Assembly (NCBI GenBank): GCA_034666985.1
Contig: JAXDKS010000010.1
Span: forward strand, 114,842-178,841
Length of the DNA: 64,000 bases
Source: DATARR01 sp034666985
Lineage (GTDB): Bacteria; Acidobacteriota; Thermoanaerobaculia; Multivoradales; UBA5704
Reading direction: 5' to 3'
The notes beneath the pieces were generated by a model. The model was not told where the DNA came from. It worked only from the letters and a program-made list of their open reading frames with translations, and did not search any database. Shown piece by piece: positions 50,263 to 57,862 of the stretch (position 1 is its first letter; every line of letters starts with the position of its first letter). The position numbers and the translations under genes were made by a program.

Positions 50263-50283
50263 GTGTCAGCCGGATGTCAGCAG
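50263..50283 (+). repeat. Arm-type repeat near attR
   Basis: Matches 43881-43901 with two differences; it contains two TGTCAGC copies and sits in the integrase gene's upstream region. Confidence 0.65.
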
Positions 50284-50366
50284 TATGGTGGGAATGTTAG
50301 CGTAGCTCCGCGTAGAAAGCAAGGCCCAGCAGTCGCCCAAACCACTGAAATGGAACAGCTTAGCGT

Positions 50367-51242
50367 ATGACAGCGAAGACCTTCGTACAGCAGAGTAGGA
50401 CCGTGCTCGAAATGATCAAGATCGAGCACACCCTCTTCGCCCTGCCGTTCGCCTTCCTGGGAATGATGCTGGCCGCCGGGGGTGTGCCCCCTTGGCGGAC
50501 GGTCCTCTGGATCGTGGTGGCCATGGTGGGAGCCCGCAGCGCCGCCATGGGCTTCAACCGCCTGGTGGACCGGAAGATCGACGCCGCCAATCCCCGCACG
50601 GCAGGGCGCGCCCTGCCGGCGGGGCAGGTGACCACCCGCGCGGTGGCGGCGTTCGTGGCCGCCAGCGCCGCCGTGCTGGTCGTCGCCGCCTGGCGGCTCA
50701 ATCCCCTGGCCCTGGCGCTCTCGCCCGTGGCCCTGCTCATCCTCTTCCTCTACTCCTACACCAAGCGCTTCACCTGGGCCTCGCACCTGATCCTCGGCCT
50801 CTCCCTGGCGGGCGCGCCCCTGGGGGCGTGGATCGCCGTGCGGGGCGACGTTCGAGCCACTCCCCTGATCCTCGCCGGGGCGGTGCTCACCTGGGTGGCG
50901 GGGTTCGACGTCCTCTACGCCCTTCAGGACGTGGAGTTCGACCGCCGGACGGGGCTGTTCTCCATCCCCGCCCGCTTCGGAGTGGGGGGAGCGCTCTGGA
51001 TCTCCGCCGCCCTCCACGCCGGCACCCTCGCCCTCCTGGCCCTCCTCCCCCGGATCTACCCCCCGGGCCTGGGAACCTGGTACTGGGTGGGATGGGCCGG
51101 CTGCCTACTCCTCCTGATCTACCAGCACTGGGTGGTGCGGCCCGGCGACCTGTCGCGGTTGAACGCTGCCTTCTTCAACGCCAACGGTGCCCTGTCGGTC
51201 TGGCTCTTCGCCGCGACGGCCCTTGATATACTCCTGTCGTGA
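50367..51242 (+). CDS. UbiA-family prenyltransferase (likely menaquinone pathway) with element-supplied N-terminus
   Basis: A 291-residue membrane prenyltransferase with motifs N-R-L-V-D-R-K-I-D and Y-A-L-Q-D-V-E-F-D, both binding Mg-diphosphate, and about eight membrane segments. It overlaps mqnE by four bases, so the role is probably the prenylation step of the futalosine menaquinone route (MqnP-like) rather than ubiquinone. Residues 1-10 (M-T-A-K-T-F-V-Q-Q-S) are encoded by the mobile element; the original M-R-P-F-R-T-L-S is stranded at 43775. Expression must now start from element DNA. Confidence 0.9.
   Translation: MTAKTFVQQSRTVLEMIKIEHTLFALPFAFLGMMLAAGGVPPWRTVLWIVVAMVGARSAAMGFNRLVDRKIDAANPRTAGRALPAGQVTTRAVAAFVAASAAVLVVAAWRLNPLALALSPVALLILFLYSYTKRFTWASHLILGLSLAGAPLGAWIAVRGDVRATPLILAGAVLTWVAGFDVLYALQDVEFDRRTGLFSIPARFGVGGALWISAALHAGTLALLALLPRIYPPGLGTWYWVGWAGCLLLLIYQHWVVRPGDLSRLNAAFFNANGALSVWLFAATALDILLS
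50399..50420 (+). repeat. attR core, 22-bp direct repeat
   Basis: Identical to 43798-43819; it lies in codons 11-18 of the prenyltransferase gene. Confidence 0.9.
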
Positions 51243-52375
51243 GCACCGAGACTGGCATCATCCGACCCGAGATCTTCCCCGCGCAACTGCGCGAGATCGC
51301 CGCCAAGGTGCGTGACGGCGTCCGCCTGGACGCCGCCGACGCCCTGACGTGCCTGACGACGCCCCACCTCCTCCACCTGGGCAAGCTGGCGGACACCGTC
51401 CGCCGGAGGATCAACGGCAACGTCACCTACTTCAACGTCAACCGGCACATCAACCCCACGAACGTCTGTGTCTACACCTACAACTGCAAATTCTGCAGCT
51501 TCGCGGCCCTGCCGGGCGAGTCCCACGCCTGGGAGATGACGCACGAGCAGGTGTATGCCCACGCCGCCGAGCAGGGGGGCAACCAGGTCACCGAGTTCCA
51601 CATCGTCGGCGGTCTCCACCCGGACCTGCCCATGGAGTGGTACGAGGAGATGCTGCGCGGCCTCAAAGCACGCTTCCCCAACGCCCACCTCAAGGCCTTC
51701 ACCGCCATCGAGATCGGCTGGTTCGCCAAACGCGAAAAGCTGTCCATCGAAGAGGTGCTGCGCCGGCTGCGCGACGCGGGGCTCGGGTCCCTGCCCGGCG
51801 GCGGCGCCGAGATCTTCCATCCCGAGGTGCGGGAGATCATCTGCGACGGCAAGCTGGACGCCGACGAGTGGATCGAGGTCCACCACATCGCCCACAAGAT
51901 GGGGATCAAGAGCAACTGCACCATGCTCTACGGCCACGTCGAGCAGCCCGAGCACAAGGTGGACCACCTGCTGCGCCTGCGCGAGCTGCAGGACGAGACG
52001 GGGGGCTTCAACGCCTTCATCCCGCTCGCCTACCACCCCGAGAACAACTACATGGGGCTGAAGTACCACACCACGGGCGACAGCGACCTGCAGCACATCG
52101 CCGCCTCCCGGCTGGTGCTGGACAACATCCCGCACATCAAGGCCTACTGGGTGATGATCACCCCCAAGCTGGCCCAGGTGGCCCTGCGCTTCGGCGCCGA
52201 CGACATGGACGGCACCATCGTGGAGGAGAAGATCTACCACATGGCCGGCGCCGGCACCTCGCAGCAACTCACCCGCCCGGAGCTGGAGCGGATCGTGCGC
52301 GAGGCGGGCTTCGTGCCGGTCGAGCGCGACACGCTGTACAACCCCGTCGCCCCCGCCGCGGCCCTGGCGTCTTGA
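51239..52375 (+). CDS. mqnE: Aminofutalosine synthase MqnE (radical SAM)
   Basis: A 378-residue CofH/MqnE-family radical SAM enzyme of the futalosine menaquinone pathway. Hallmarks are Y-F-N-V-N-R-H-I-N-P-T-N-V-C, H-I-V-G-G-L-H-P and P-L-A-Y-H-P-E-N-N. The cluster-binding cysteines read C-V-Y-T-Y-N-C-K-F-C, spacing CX5CX2C rather than the usual CX3CX2C; the DNA is unambiguous. GTG overlaps the prenyltransferase stop; TATACT lies six bases upstream. Confidence 0.92.
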   Translation: MSTETGIIRPEIFPAQLREIAAKVRDGVRLDAADALTCLTTPHLLHLGKLADTVRRRINGNVTYFNVNRHINPTNVCVYTYNCKFCSFAALPGESHAWEMTHEQVYAHAAEQGGNQVTEFHIVGGLHPDLPMEWYEEMLRGLKARFPNAHLKAFTAIEIGWFAKREKLSIEEVLRRLRDAGLGSLPGGGAEIFHPEVREIICDGKLDADEWIEVHHIAHKMGIKSNCTMLYGHVEQPEHKVDHLLRLRELQDETGGFNAFIPLAYHPENNYMGLKYHTTGDSDLQHIAASRLVLDNIPHIKAYWVMITPKLAQVALRFGADDMDGTIVEEKIYHMAGAGTSQQLTRPELERIVREAGFVPVERDTLYNPVAPAAALAS

Positions 52376-53022
52376 AGCCCGACGTCCTCGGTTTCCACTA
52401 TCTGGCGGTCGACGGCCCCATCGGCGTCGGCAAGACCACGCTGGTGGAGTTGCTGACCCGCCGGTTCGAGGGGGTGAAGATCCTCGAGGACGTGGACAAC
52501 CCCTTCCTCGGGGATTTCTACAAGGACCGGCCGGGCGCCGCCTTCCAGACCGAGCTGTACTTCCTCCTCTCCCGCTACAAGCAGCAGCAGGACATCGCCC
52601 AGCGCGGCCTCTTCGACCGCGTCCTGGTGGCCGACTACACCTTCTGGAAGAACCGGATCTTCGCCTACCTGAACCTCACCGACGACGAGCTGATGCTCTT
52701 CGACAAGCTCTACGCCCTGCTGGAGCCCCAGGTGACGGTGCCCGATCTCGTCATCCACCTGGTAGCCGACGTCGACACCTGCATGGAGCGCATCCGCAAG
52801 CGCGCAAGGGCGGTGGAGAAGACGATTTCCCCCCAATATCTGGCGGAGCTCATCGACGCCTACAACCACTACTACCACTACTACAGCCGCTCCCCCCTGC
52901 TGGTGGTCGACACCCGCCACCTGAACTTCCCCCAGCGGCCGGAAGACTTCGACGAGCTGATGCACCGGCTCTCGAAGCCCATCAAGGGGACGGAGTACTT
53001 TCAGCCGTTGGGATCCCGGTGA
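52372..53022 (+). CDS. Deoxynucleoside kinase
   Basis: A 216-residue P-loop kinase: A-V-D-G-P-I-G-V-G-K-T-T Walker A near residues 13-24, the E-D-V-D-N-P substrate segment, F-D-R-V-L-V-A-D-Y (DRS-like) and the R-I-R-K-R-A-R lid. It phosphorylates deoxyribonucleosides for salvage. TTG overlaps the mqnE stop (TTGA), so it is the third gene of that operon though unrelated in function. Confidence 0.87.
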   Translation: MKPDVLGFHYLAVDGPIGVGKTTLVELLTRRFEGVKILEDVDNPFLGDFYKDRPGAAFQTELYFLLSRYKQQQDIAQRGLFDRVLVADYTFWKNRIFAYLNLTDDELMLFDKLYALLEPQVTVPDLVIHLVADVDTCMERIRKRARAVEKTISPQYLAELIDAYNHYYHYYSRSPLLVVDTRHLNFPQRPEDFDELMHRLSKPIKGTEYFQPLGSR

Positions 53023-53037
53023 CGGCGAGCCCCGACG

Positions 53038-53076
53038 TCTGACGATTCCGGCTGAGATCTGACGAGAATCTGACGA
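53038..53076 (+). repeat. Three direct repeats TCTGACGA upstream of the pan promoter
   Basis: Copies at 53038-53045, 53058-53065 and 53069-53076, ending one base before the -35 box. Probably regulator-binding sites. Confidence 0.6.
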
Positions 53077-53105
53077 TTGACATCCCCCCTCGCACCCGCC
53101 ACAAT
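53077..53105 (+). promoter_or_regulatory. Putative panBCD promoter
   Basis: TTGACA (53077-53082), 17-bp spacer, CACAAT (53100-53105). Transcription would start near 53112, giving a leader of about 210 bases before panB. Confidence 0.65.
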
Positions 53106-53111
53106 CTCCCT

Positions 53112-53296
53112 GCCGCTTGGATCCCGCATCGCGGGACCGAGACGGATGCTCAACGCCCCCTGCGGCGCGGCCCGGCGCGCGAGGGCCTGATCCCCCGGCG
53201 GGGACAGCCACCTCGCACCAGCGCACGACAAGCCGTGAACCCGCGGGCCTGCCAACGGCCCTTCCGTCTGAAGCAAGCGGAAGGGCTTTGTCTTTT
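53112..53296 (+). promoter_or_regulatory. Structured 5' leader of panBCD with terminator-like hairpin
   Basis: The leader ends in GCCCTTCCG (53258-53266) paired with CGGAAGGGC (53278-53286), then TTTGTCTTTT (53287-53296), a classic intrinsic terminator placed before the panB ribosome site. Upstream are further GC-rich complementary segments, e.g. CACG...CGTG near 53224-53237. This points to attenuation or a riboswitch-like control; no known class was recognised with confidence. Confidence 0.6.
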
Positions 53297-53321
53297 CTGG
53301 GCTCAGAAAGGAGAGTTGGCA

Positions 53322-54170
53322 ATGGCTGAACCGAAAGGCATCACGGTTCCCTGGGTCGCGGGGGCACCCGAGCGCGGCGACCACCTCGTCATGGTCACCG
53401 CCTACGATTTTCCGCAGGGGCGCGCCGCCGACGCGGCTGGAGTGGACGTCATCCTGGTGGGCGACTCGCTCGCCATGGTGGTTCTGGGCCATCCCGACAC
53501 GCTGTCGGTGACCATGGACGAGATGATCCACCACACCAAGGCGGTCCGCCGGGGCGTCAAGCGCGCCCTGCTGGTGGCGGACATGCCCTATGGCTCCTTC
53601 CACCTGGGCACGGACCAGGCGGTCGGCAACGCCATCCGCTTCGTCAAGGAGGCCGGGGCCCAGGCGGTGAAGATCGAGGGCGCCCGGCCCGAGATGATCG
53701 CCGCCATGACGGCGGCCGAGGTGCCGGTGATGGCCCACCTGGGCCTCACGCCGCAGTCGGTCCACCGCTTCGGCGGCTTCAAGGTCCAGGGGCGAGACGA
53801 GGCGGCGCGCCGCTTCATCCTCGACGCCGCCGGGCAGGTGGAGGCCGCCGGCGCCTTCTCCCTCGTGCTTGAATGCGTGCCCACCGACCTGGCGGCCGAG
53901 GTCACTGAGAAGCTGTCCATCCCCACGATCGGCATCGGCGCGGGCGCGGGGTGCACCGGCCAGGTGCTGGTCTACCACGACCTCCTGGGATTGGAGGAGC
54001 GGATCGCGCCCCGCTTCGTGCGGCGCTACGCCGAGCTGGGCAAGCTCTCCCGCGAGGGGATCGCCCGCTTTGCCGACGACGTCCGCGCCGGGCGCTTCCC
54101 CGCACCGGAGGAGAGCTACGGCGGGGCCGCCCCGCGGCCGGTGGACGAGCCGGCGAAGCTCTACGGCTGA
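53322..54170 (+). CDS. panB: 3-methyl-2-oxobutanoate hydroxymethyltransferase PanB
   Basis: A 282-residue protein: V-T-A-Y-D-F-P-Q-G, V-G-D-S-L-A-M-V-V-L-G, A-D-M-P-Y-G-S-F, V-K-I-E-G and G-I-G-A-G are the PanB blocks binding Mg and ketopantoate. First step of pantothenate synthesis. AAAGGAGAG lies before the ATG. Its stop overlaps panC by one base. Confidence 0.96.
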   Translation: MAEPKGITVPWVAGAPERGDHLVMVTAYDFPQGRAADAAGVDVILVGDSLAMVVLGHPDTLSVTMDEMIHHTKAVRRGVKRALLVADMPYGSFHLGTDQAVGNAIRFVKEAGAQAVKIEGARPEMIAAMTAAEVPVMAHLGLTPQSVHRFGGFKVQGRDEAARRFILDAAGQVEAAGAFSLVLECVPTDLAAEVTEKLSIPTIGIGAGAGCTGQVLVYHDLLGLEERIAPRFVRRYAELGKLSREGIARFADDVRAGRFPAPEESYGGAAPRPVDEPAKLYG

Positions 54171-55036
54171 TGCGCACTGCACGGACGCAGGACGAGCTGC
54201 GCCTCCGGGTGGAAGCCTGGCGGCGAGCGGGGGAGAAGATCGGCTTCGTGCCCACCATGGGCGCGCTGCACGAGGGGCACCTGTCCCTGGTGCGGATCGC
54301 CCGCGAGCGCACGGACCGGGTGGTGACCTCCGTCTTCGTGAACCCGACCCAGTTCGGGCCCACCGAGGACTTCAACCGCTACCCCCGCCAGCCGGAGAAG
54401 GACGCGGTGATGCTGGAGGCCGCCGGCTGCGACCTCCTCTTTCTCCCCGGCGTGGAGACGGTCTACCCGCCGGGCAATGCCACCTTCATCGAGCCGGCCG
54501 GTGCCGCCCTGGGTCTCGAAGGGACCTGCCGGCCCGGCCACTTCCGCGGCGTGGCCACCGTAGTCTGCGCCCTGTTCAACCTGGTGCGGGCCGACGTCGC
54601 CGTCTTCGGCGAGAAAGACGCTCAGCAGCTCGCCGTGATCCGGCAGATGGTGCGCGACCTCCATCTGCCCATCGGAATCGTGCCGGCGCCGACCATTCGA
54701 GAGGAGGACGGCCTCGCCATGTCCTCCCGCAACGCCTACCTCTCGCCGCAGGAACGCCGGGCCGCGACGGTGCTCCACCGCTCTCTACGGGCGGCCGAGG
54801 AACAGATTACTGCGGGCGAGCGCCGGGCCGACGAGGTCCGGCGGCGCCTGCGGGAGGTGCTGGAGTCGGAGCCCCTCGCGCAGGTCGAGTACGCCGAGGT
54901 GGTGGACGCGGAGACCTTCGCGCCGGTCGATACCTTGCAGGGCAAGCTGGTGCTCCCCCTGGCCGTGCGGGTCGGGGGGACGAGACTGATCGACAACATT
55001 CGGCTGGCGGTCGAGGAACTGGCCGCCGGAGGGTGA
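54170..55036 (+). CDS. panC: Pantothenate synthetase PanC
   Basis: A 288-residue ATP-dependent ligase joining pantoate and beta-alanine. Visible motifs: P-T-M-G-A-L-H-E-G-H (HIGH-like), V-F-V-N-P-T-Q-F, G-E-K-D-A-Q-Q-L (KMSKS region) and M-S-S-R-N. Overlaps panB; panD follows after seven bases. Confidence 0.96.
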   Translation: MRTARTQDELRLRVEAWRRAGEKIGFVPTMGALHEGHLSLVRIARERTDRVVTSVFVNPTQFGPTEDFNRYPRQPEKDAVMLEAAGCDLLFLPGVETVYPPGNATFIEPAGAALGLEGTCRPGHFRGVATVVCALFNLVRADVAVFGEKDAQQLAVIRQMVRDLHLPIGIVPAPTIREEDGLAMSSRNAYLSPQERRAATVLHRSLRAAEEQITAGERRADEVRRRLREVLESEPLAQVEYAEVVDAETFAPVDTLQGKLVLPLAVRVGGTRLIDNIRLAVEELAAGG

Positions 55037-55043
55037 TGAGGAT

Positions 55044-55448
55044 ATGAAACGGACACTCCTGAAATCGAAGATCCACCGCGCCACGGTGACGGACGCCAAC
55101 CTCCACTACCAGGGATCGGTCACCATCGATCCCGTGCTCATGGAAGCGGCGGACCTGGTGTCCTACGAGCGGGTGGAGATCTACAACTGCACCAACGGCG
55201 AGCGTTTCGCGACCTACGCCATCCCTGGCACGCCGGGCAAGGGCGAGATCGTGATCAACGGCGCCGCTGCCCACAAGGCTGGGACGGGTGACGTCGTCAT
55301 CCTCGCCACCTACGCCGACTACGAGGACGCCGACTGCCGCTCCCACCAGCCGTCGCTCGTCTTCGTGGACGCCAGGAACCGTATCCTCGTCGAGTCCCAT
55401 GAGCGGGTGGACGAGGCGGTATTGGCCGGGACAGCGGGTGCCCTGTGA
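55044..55448 (+). CDS. panD: Aspartate 1-decarboxylase PanD
   Basis: A 134-residue pyruvoyl enzyme precursor with the self-cleavage site Y-Q-G-S-V-T-I-D at Gly24-Ser25, V-E-I-Y-N-C-T-N-G and I-N-G-A-A-A-H. It makes beta-alanine for PanC. Its stop overlaps the GTG of the lipoprotein gene. Confidence 0.96.
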   Translation: MKRTLLKSKIHRATVTDANLHYQGSVTIDPVLMEAADLVSYERVEIYNCTNGERFATYAIPGTPGKGEIVINGAAAHKAGTGDVVILATYADYEDADCRSHQPSLVFVDARNRILVESHERVDEAVLAGTAGAL

Positions 55449-55945
55449 GATCCTTCCCGCGCTTCGCCTTCGCCGCGGCAGGCCTGCTGGTCCTGGCCTG
55501 CCGCGGCTCGGCTATCCCCGGGCCTCCCCCCCGGACGGCGCCCGCGGAGATCGTCCTCGAAACGGTCCTCCAGCGCTCCATCCCAGGTCAGTCCGGCGGC
55601 GAGGTCCGCGAGGTGGCGCGGGACCAAGACTCCTGGAAGGCTCTCTGGGACCGTCTGCGGGAAGGGGGCGGCGACGTGCTGCCGACCGACCCGCCGGCGG
55701 TCGACTTCAAGAAGGACCTGGTGATCGCCGCGGCCATGCCGACCCAGCCCTGCGTCTCCAAGGTCACGATCCGGGGGATCGCCCGAAGCGGGGGCGAGCT
55801 CGTGGTGGACCTCCTGGAGGCCCCGCCGGCCCCCAACTGCACCTGCTTCGTCTCCGAGCGGCCGCTCCATATCGTGCGGCTGCCGAGGAGCGCGGACCCG
55901 GTGCGGTTCGAAGCCGAGCGGGGAGTGACGCCCTGCGGACATTGA
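55445..55945 (+). CDS. PrcB-like lipoprotein
   Basis: A 166-residue protein with a lipobox (L-L-V-L-A-C at about residues 14-19). The C-terminal half resembles the PrcB_C domain: V-I-A-A-A-M-P, V-V-D-L-L-E-A-P-P-A-P and P-L-H-I-V-R-L-P. GTG overlaps panD (GTGA), so it is cotranscribed with panBCD without an obvious metabolic link. Confidence 0.72.
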   Translation: MRSFPRFAFAAAGLLVLACRGSAIPGPPPRTAPAEIVLETVLQRSIPGQSGGEVREVARDQDSWKALWDRLREGGGDVLPTDPPAVDFKKDLVIAAAMPTQPCVSKVTIRGIARSGGELVVDLLEAPPAPNCTCFVSERPLHIVRLPRSADPVRFEAERGVTPCGH

Positions 55946-55951
55946 GCAAAC

Positions 55952-56020
55952 CTCTCCCTCTTCTCCCGGTGAGGGGGGTGGGAGGGGGCGGGAGAAGAGG
56001 GCCGGGGTGATGAGGGCCCT
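55952..56020 (-). repeat. REP-like palindromic repeat, copy C
   Basis: Inverted relative to copies at 19244 and 34583: CCCTCTTCTCCCG faces CGGGAGAAGAGGG. It lies between the PrcB-like gene and thiG. Confidence 0.8.
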
Positions 56021-56024
56021 GCGC

Positions 56025-56030
56025 TACAAT
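56025..56030 (+). promoter_or_regulatory. Putative thiG -10 box TACAAT
   Basis: TACAAT lies 17 bases before ATG 56048, with GAGGAGG between, so this gene has a short leader with a ribosome site. Confidence 0.45.
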
Positions 56031-56047
56031 CGTCGAGGAGGCTTGAA

Positions 56048-56857
56048 ATGACTGTAACCCTCTCCGAAACCATCCCCGCGCTCGAAGTCGAGCCGCTGAC
56101 CATCGCGGGCCGGACCTTCCGCTCGCGCCTGTTCCTCGGGACGGGGAAGTACCCCGACTTCCAGACCATGGCCGCCGCCCTGGAGGCCTCGGGCACCGAA
56201 GTGGTGACCGTGGCCCTGCGGCGGGTGAACCTCGACGAGCGGGGCCAGGGCTCCCTGCTCGACTTCGTCGATCCGGACAAGTACCTGCTGCTGCCCAACA
56301 CCGCCGGCTGCTACACCGCCGACGAGGCCGTCCGCACCGCCCGCCTGGCCCGCGAGCTGGGGGGCTGGGACTGGGTGAAGCTCGAGGTGATCGGCGACAA
56401 GAAAACCCTCTTCCCCGACAACGTCGAGCTGCTCAAGGCCACCGAGCGCCTGGTGGCCGAGGGCTTCATCGTCCTGCCCTACACCAGCGACGATCCGGTG
56501 ACCTGCCGCAAGCTGGAGGAGCTGGGAGCGGCGGCCGTCATGCCCCTGGGCGCCCCCATCGGCTCCGGCATGGGCATCCGCAACCCCGCCAACCTGCGCA
56601 TCATCCTGGAGCAGGCTAAGGTCCCGGTGATCGTGGACGCCGGCGTGGGCACCGCCAGTGACGCCGCCCTCGCCATGGAGCTGGGAGCCCACGGCGTGCT
56701 GATGAACACCGCCGTAGCCGAAGCCAAGGACCCCGTCCGCATGGCCCGGGCCATGAAGCTGGCCGTCGAAGCCGGCTGGCTCGCCGCGAACGCCGGGCGA
56801 ATCCCGAAGAAGCTCTACGCCTCGGCCTCCTCGCCGACGACAGGTCTCCTCGAGTAA
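56048..56857 (+). CDS. thiG: Thiazole synthase ThiG
   Basis: A 269-residue TIM-barrel enzyme of thiamine thiazole formation. Blocks: F-R-S-R-L-F-L-G-T-G-K-Y, L-P-N-T-A-G-C-Y, W-V-K-L-E-V-I-G-D (Schiff-base Lys), G-A-P-I-G-S-G-M-G and V-D-A-G-V-G-T-A-S-D-A. About ten extra residues precede the usual start. Other thi genes are not in the window. A GC hairpin at 56885-56901 follows. Confidence 0.95.
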   Translation: MTVTLSETIPALEVEPLTIAGRTFRSRLFLGTGKYPDFQTMAAALEASGTEVVTVALRRVNLDERGQGSLLDFVDPDKYLLLPNTAGCYTADEAVRTARLARELGGWDWVKLEVIGDKKTLFPDNVELLKATERLVAEGFIVLPYTSDDPVTCRKLEELGAAAVMPLGAPIGSGMGIRNPANLRIILEQAKVPVIVDAGVGTASDAALAMELGAHGVLMNTAVAEAKDPVRMARAMKLAVEAGWLAANAGRIPKKLYASASSPTTGLLE

Positions 56858-56954
56858 TCCTCCCGCAGCAAGCCCCCTGGGACCGCCGGCGTCCCGCCGG
56901 CCCTCTAACTCCGCTTCTTTTCAAGGAAGCCGACGAGAGAACGCCTCTCTCCAG

Positions 56955-57583
56955 TGGGGAAACGCCCCGGATGAGCAGGGAGAGCCTCATTCCCCACAGG
57001 GAAAAGGCCACGCCCACGGGGAAGTAGCCATGCCCTGTAGGGAAGAGGCCATGACCTCCAGGTAATGTCGCGATCCCTGCAGGAAATCAGCGCTTCCCTA
57101 CAGTGCAAGAGGCAATCCCCGCAGGGAAGTGGCCATTCCCCACAGGGAAGCGGCGATTCCCTAAAGAGAAAGAGCCATGCACTATGGTGAAGAGGCCATG
57201 CCCTCCAGGTAATATCGCAATCCCTGTAGGAAATCAGGGCTTCCCTACAGTGCAAGAGCCAATCCCCGCAGGGAAGTGGCCATTCCCCACAGGGAAGCGG
57301 CGATTCCCCACAGGGAAAGAGTCATGCCCTATGGTGAAGAGGCCATGCCCTCCAGTTAATATCGCGATCCCTACGGGAAATCAGAGCTTCCCCACAGTGC
57401 AAGAGGCAATCCCCGCGGGGAAGTTGCCCTTCCCTCCAGGGATTGGGCCAATCCCTAGAGGGAACCGCAGCTTCCCCAGGGGAATGGAGCCAAGCTCAGA
57501 GGGGAAAGGCGGATTCCCTGAAGCCCATCCAACGAGGACGCGGGGAAACGAGCCGCTCCCTCTGGGGCATGGCGGCCTCCCTT
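56955..57583. repeat. Array of about 30 palindromic 21-bp monomers with a 147-bp higher-order repeat
   Basis: Monomers follow CAGGGAA-n(9)-TTCCCCA, each a pseudo-palindrome of GGGAA and TTCCC half-sites. They tile 56955-57583 in 21-bp steps with one 20-bp unit (56997-57016). Seven diverged monomers form a 147-bp unit whose copies start at 57101, 57248 and 57395 (the last partly diverged), with a more diverged copy before 57101. Long open frames here are a by-product of a period divisible by three. It fills the gap between thiG and tRNA-Arg. Confidence 0.92.
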
Positions 57584-57595
57584 GTCGACTAGGGG

Positions 57596-57624
57596 TTGCA
57601 CACGGAAGCCGGCTGCTCTACAAT
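57596..57624 (+). promoter_or_regulatory. Promoter of tRNA-Arg
   Basis: TTGCAC (57596-57601), 17-bp spacer, TACAAT (57619-57624), about 25 bases before the tRNA. Confidence 0.65.
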
Positions 57625-57648
57625 CCGTCCTCCGCACGTCGGGCACGT

Positions 57649-57725
57649 GCAGCCATAGCTCAACTGGATAGAGCGACAGACTACGGATCTGTAGGTTGGG
57701 GGTTCGACTCCTCCTGGCTGCACCA
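57649..57725 (+). tRNA. tRNA-Arg(ACG)
   Basis: A 77-nt cloverleaf with CCA encoded. Acceptor arms are GCAGCCA and TGGCTGC; the anticodon stem ACAGA/TCTGT encloses loop CTACGGA, anticodon ACG. The T-arm GGGGG/CCTCC carries TTCGACT. Confidence 0.95.
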
Positions 57726-57862
57726 CTTCTAAATCCCACCAAAATAACTACTTAGGTCGATCCGCTCTCGCGGCTCGCAGAGGCTTATCTAAGTCCGGGG
57801 GCGCGCCGGGGGCGCGGCAGGAACGAAGTCGCGCCCGGCGGGATGCGCCGAGCACGCCAGGG

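Larger units (their letters stand above)
43798..50420. mobile_element. 6.6-kb integrative element inserted in the 5' end of a ubiA-type gene
   Basis: Bounded by identical 22-bp direct repeats (43798-43819 and 50399-50420, beginning GACCGTGCTC and ending GATCAAG). The tyrosine integrase gene lies next to the right end. Both ends carry a GTGTCAGC/TGTCAGC repeat pair. Cargo: hypothetical protein, excisionase-like HTH, DUF3631-like ATPase, small-terminase-like HTH, PD-(D/E)xK-like protein and two hypotheticals. No capsid or conjugation genes are present, so it resembles a phage satellite or small mobilisable island. Confidence 0.9.

Noticed and set aside
43798..50420. Complete prophage
   Set aside because: Only a small-terminase-like protein is visible; no large terminase, portal, capsid or tail genes fit in 6.6 kb.
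53112..53296. A named riboswitch (TPP, cobalamin, glycine, c-di-GMP) before panB
   Set aside because: The conserved cores of those classes are not present; only a generic terminator-like hairpin can be supported.
56955..57583. CRISPR array
   Set aside because: It is a continuous tandem of diverged monomers without spacers or cas genes.
57649..57725. tRNA-Arg as the attachment site of the 6.6-kb element
   Set aside because: The element's 22-bp repeats are at 43798 and 50399 inside the prenyltransferase gene; no copy of the tRNA 3' end was seen downstream.
57103..57732. Rightward protein of 209 residues through the 21-bp array and tRNA
   Set aside because: Open frames follow automatically from a repeat period divisible by three; the frame crosses a tRNA gene and one 20-bp monomer breaks phase upstream.
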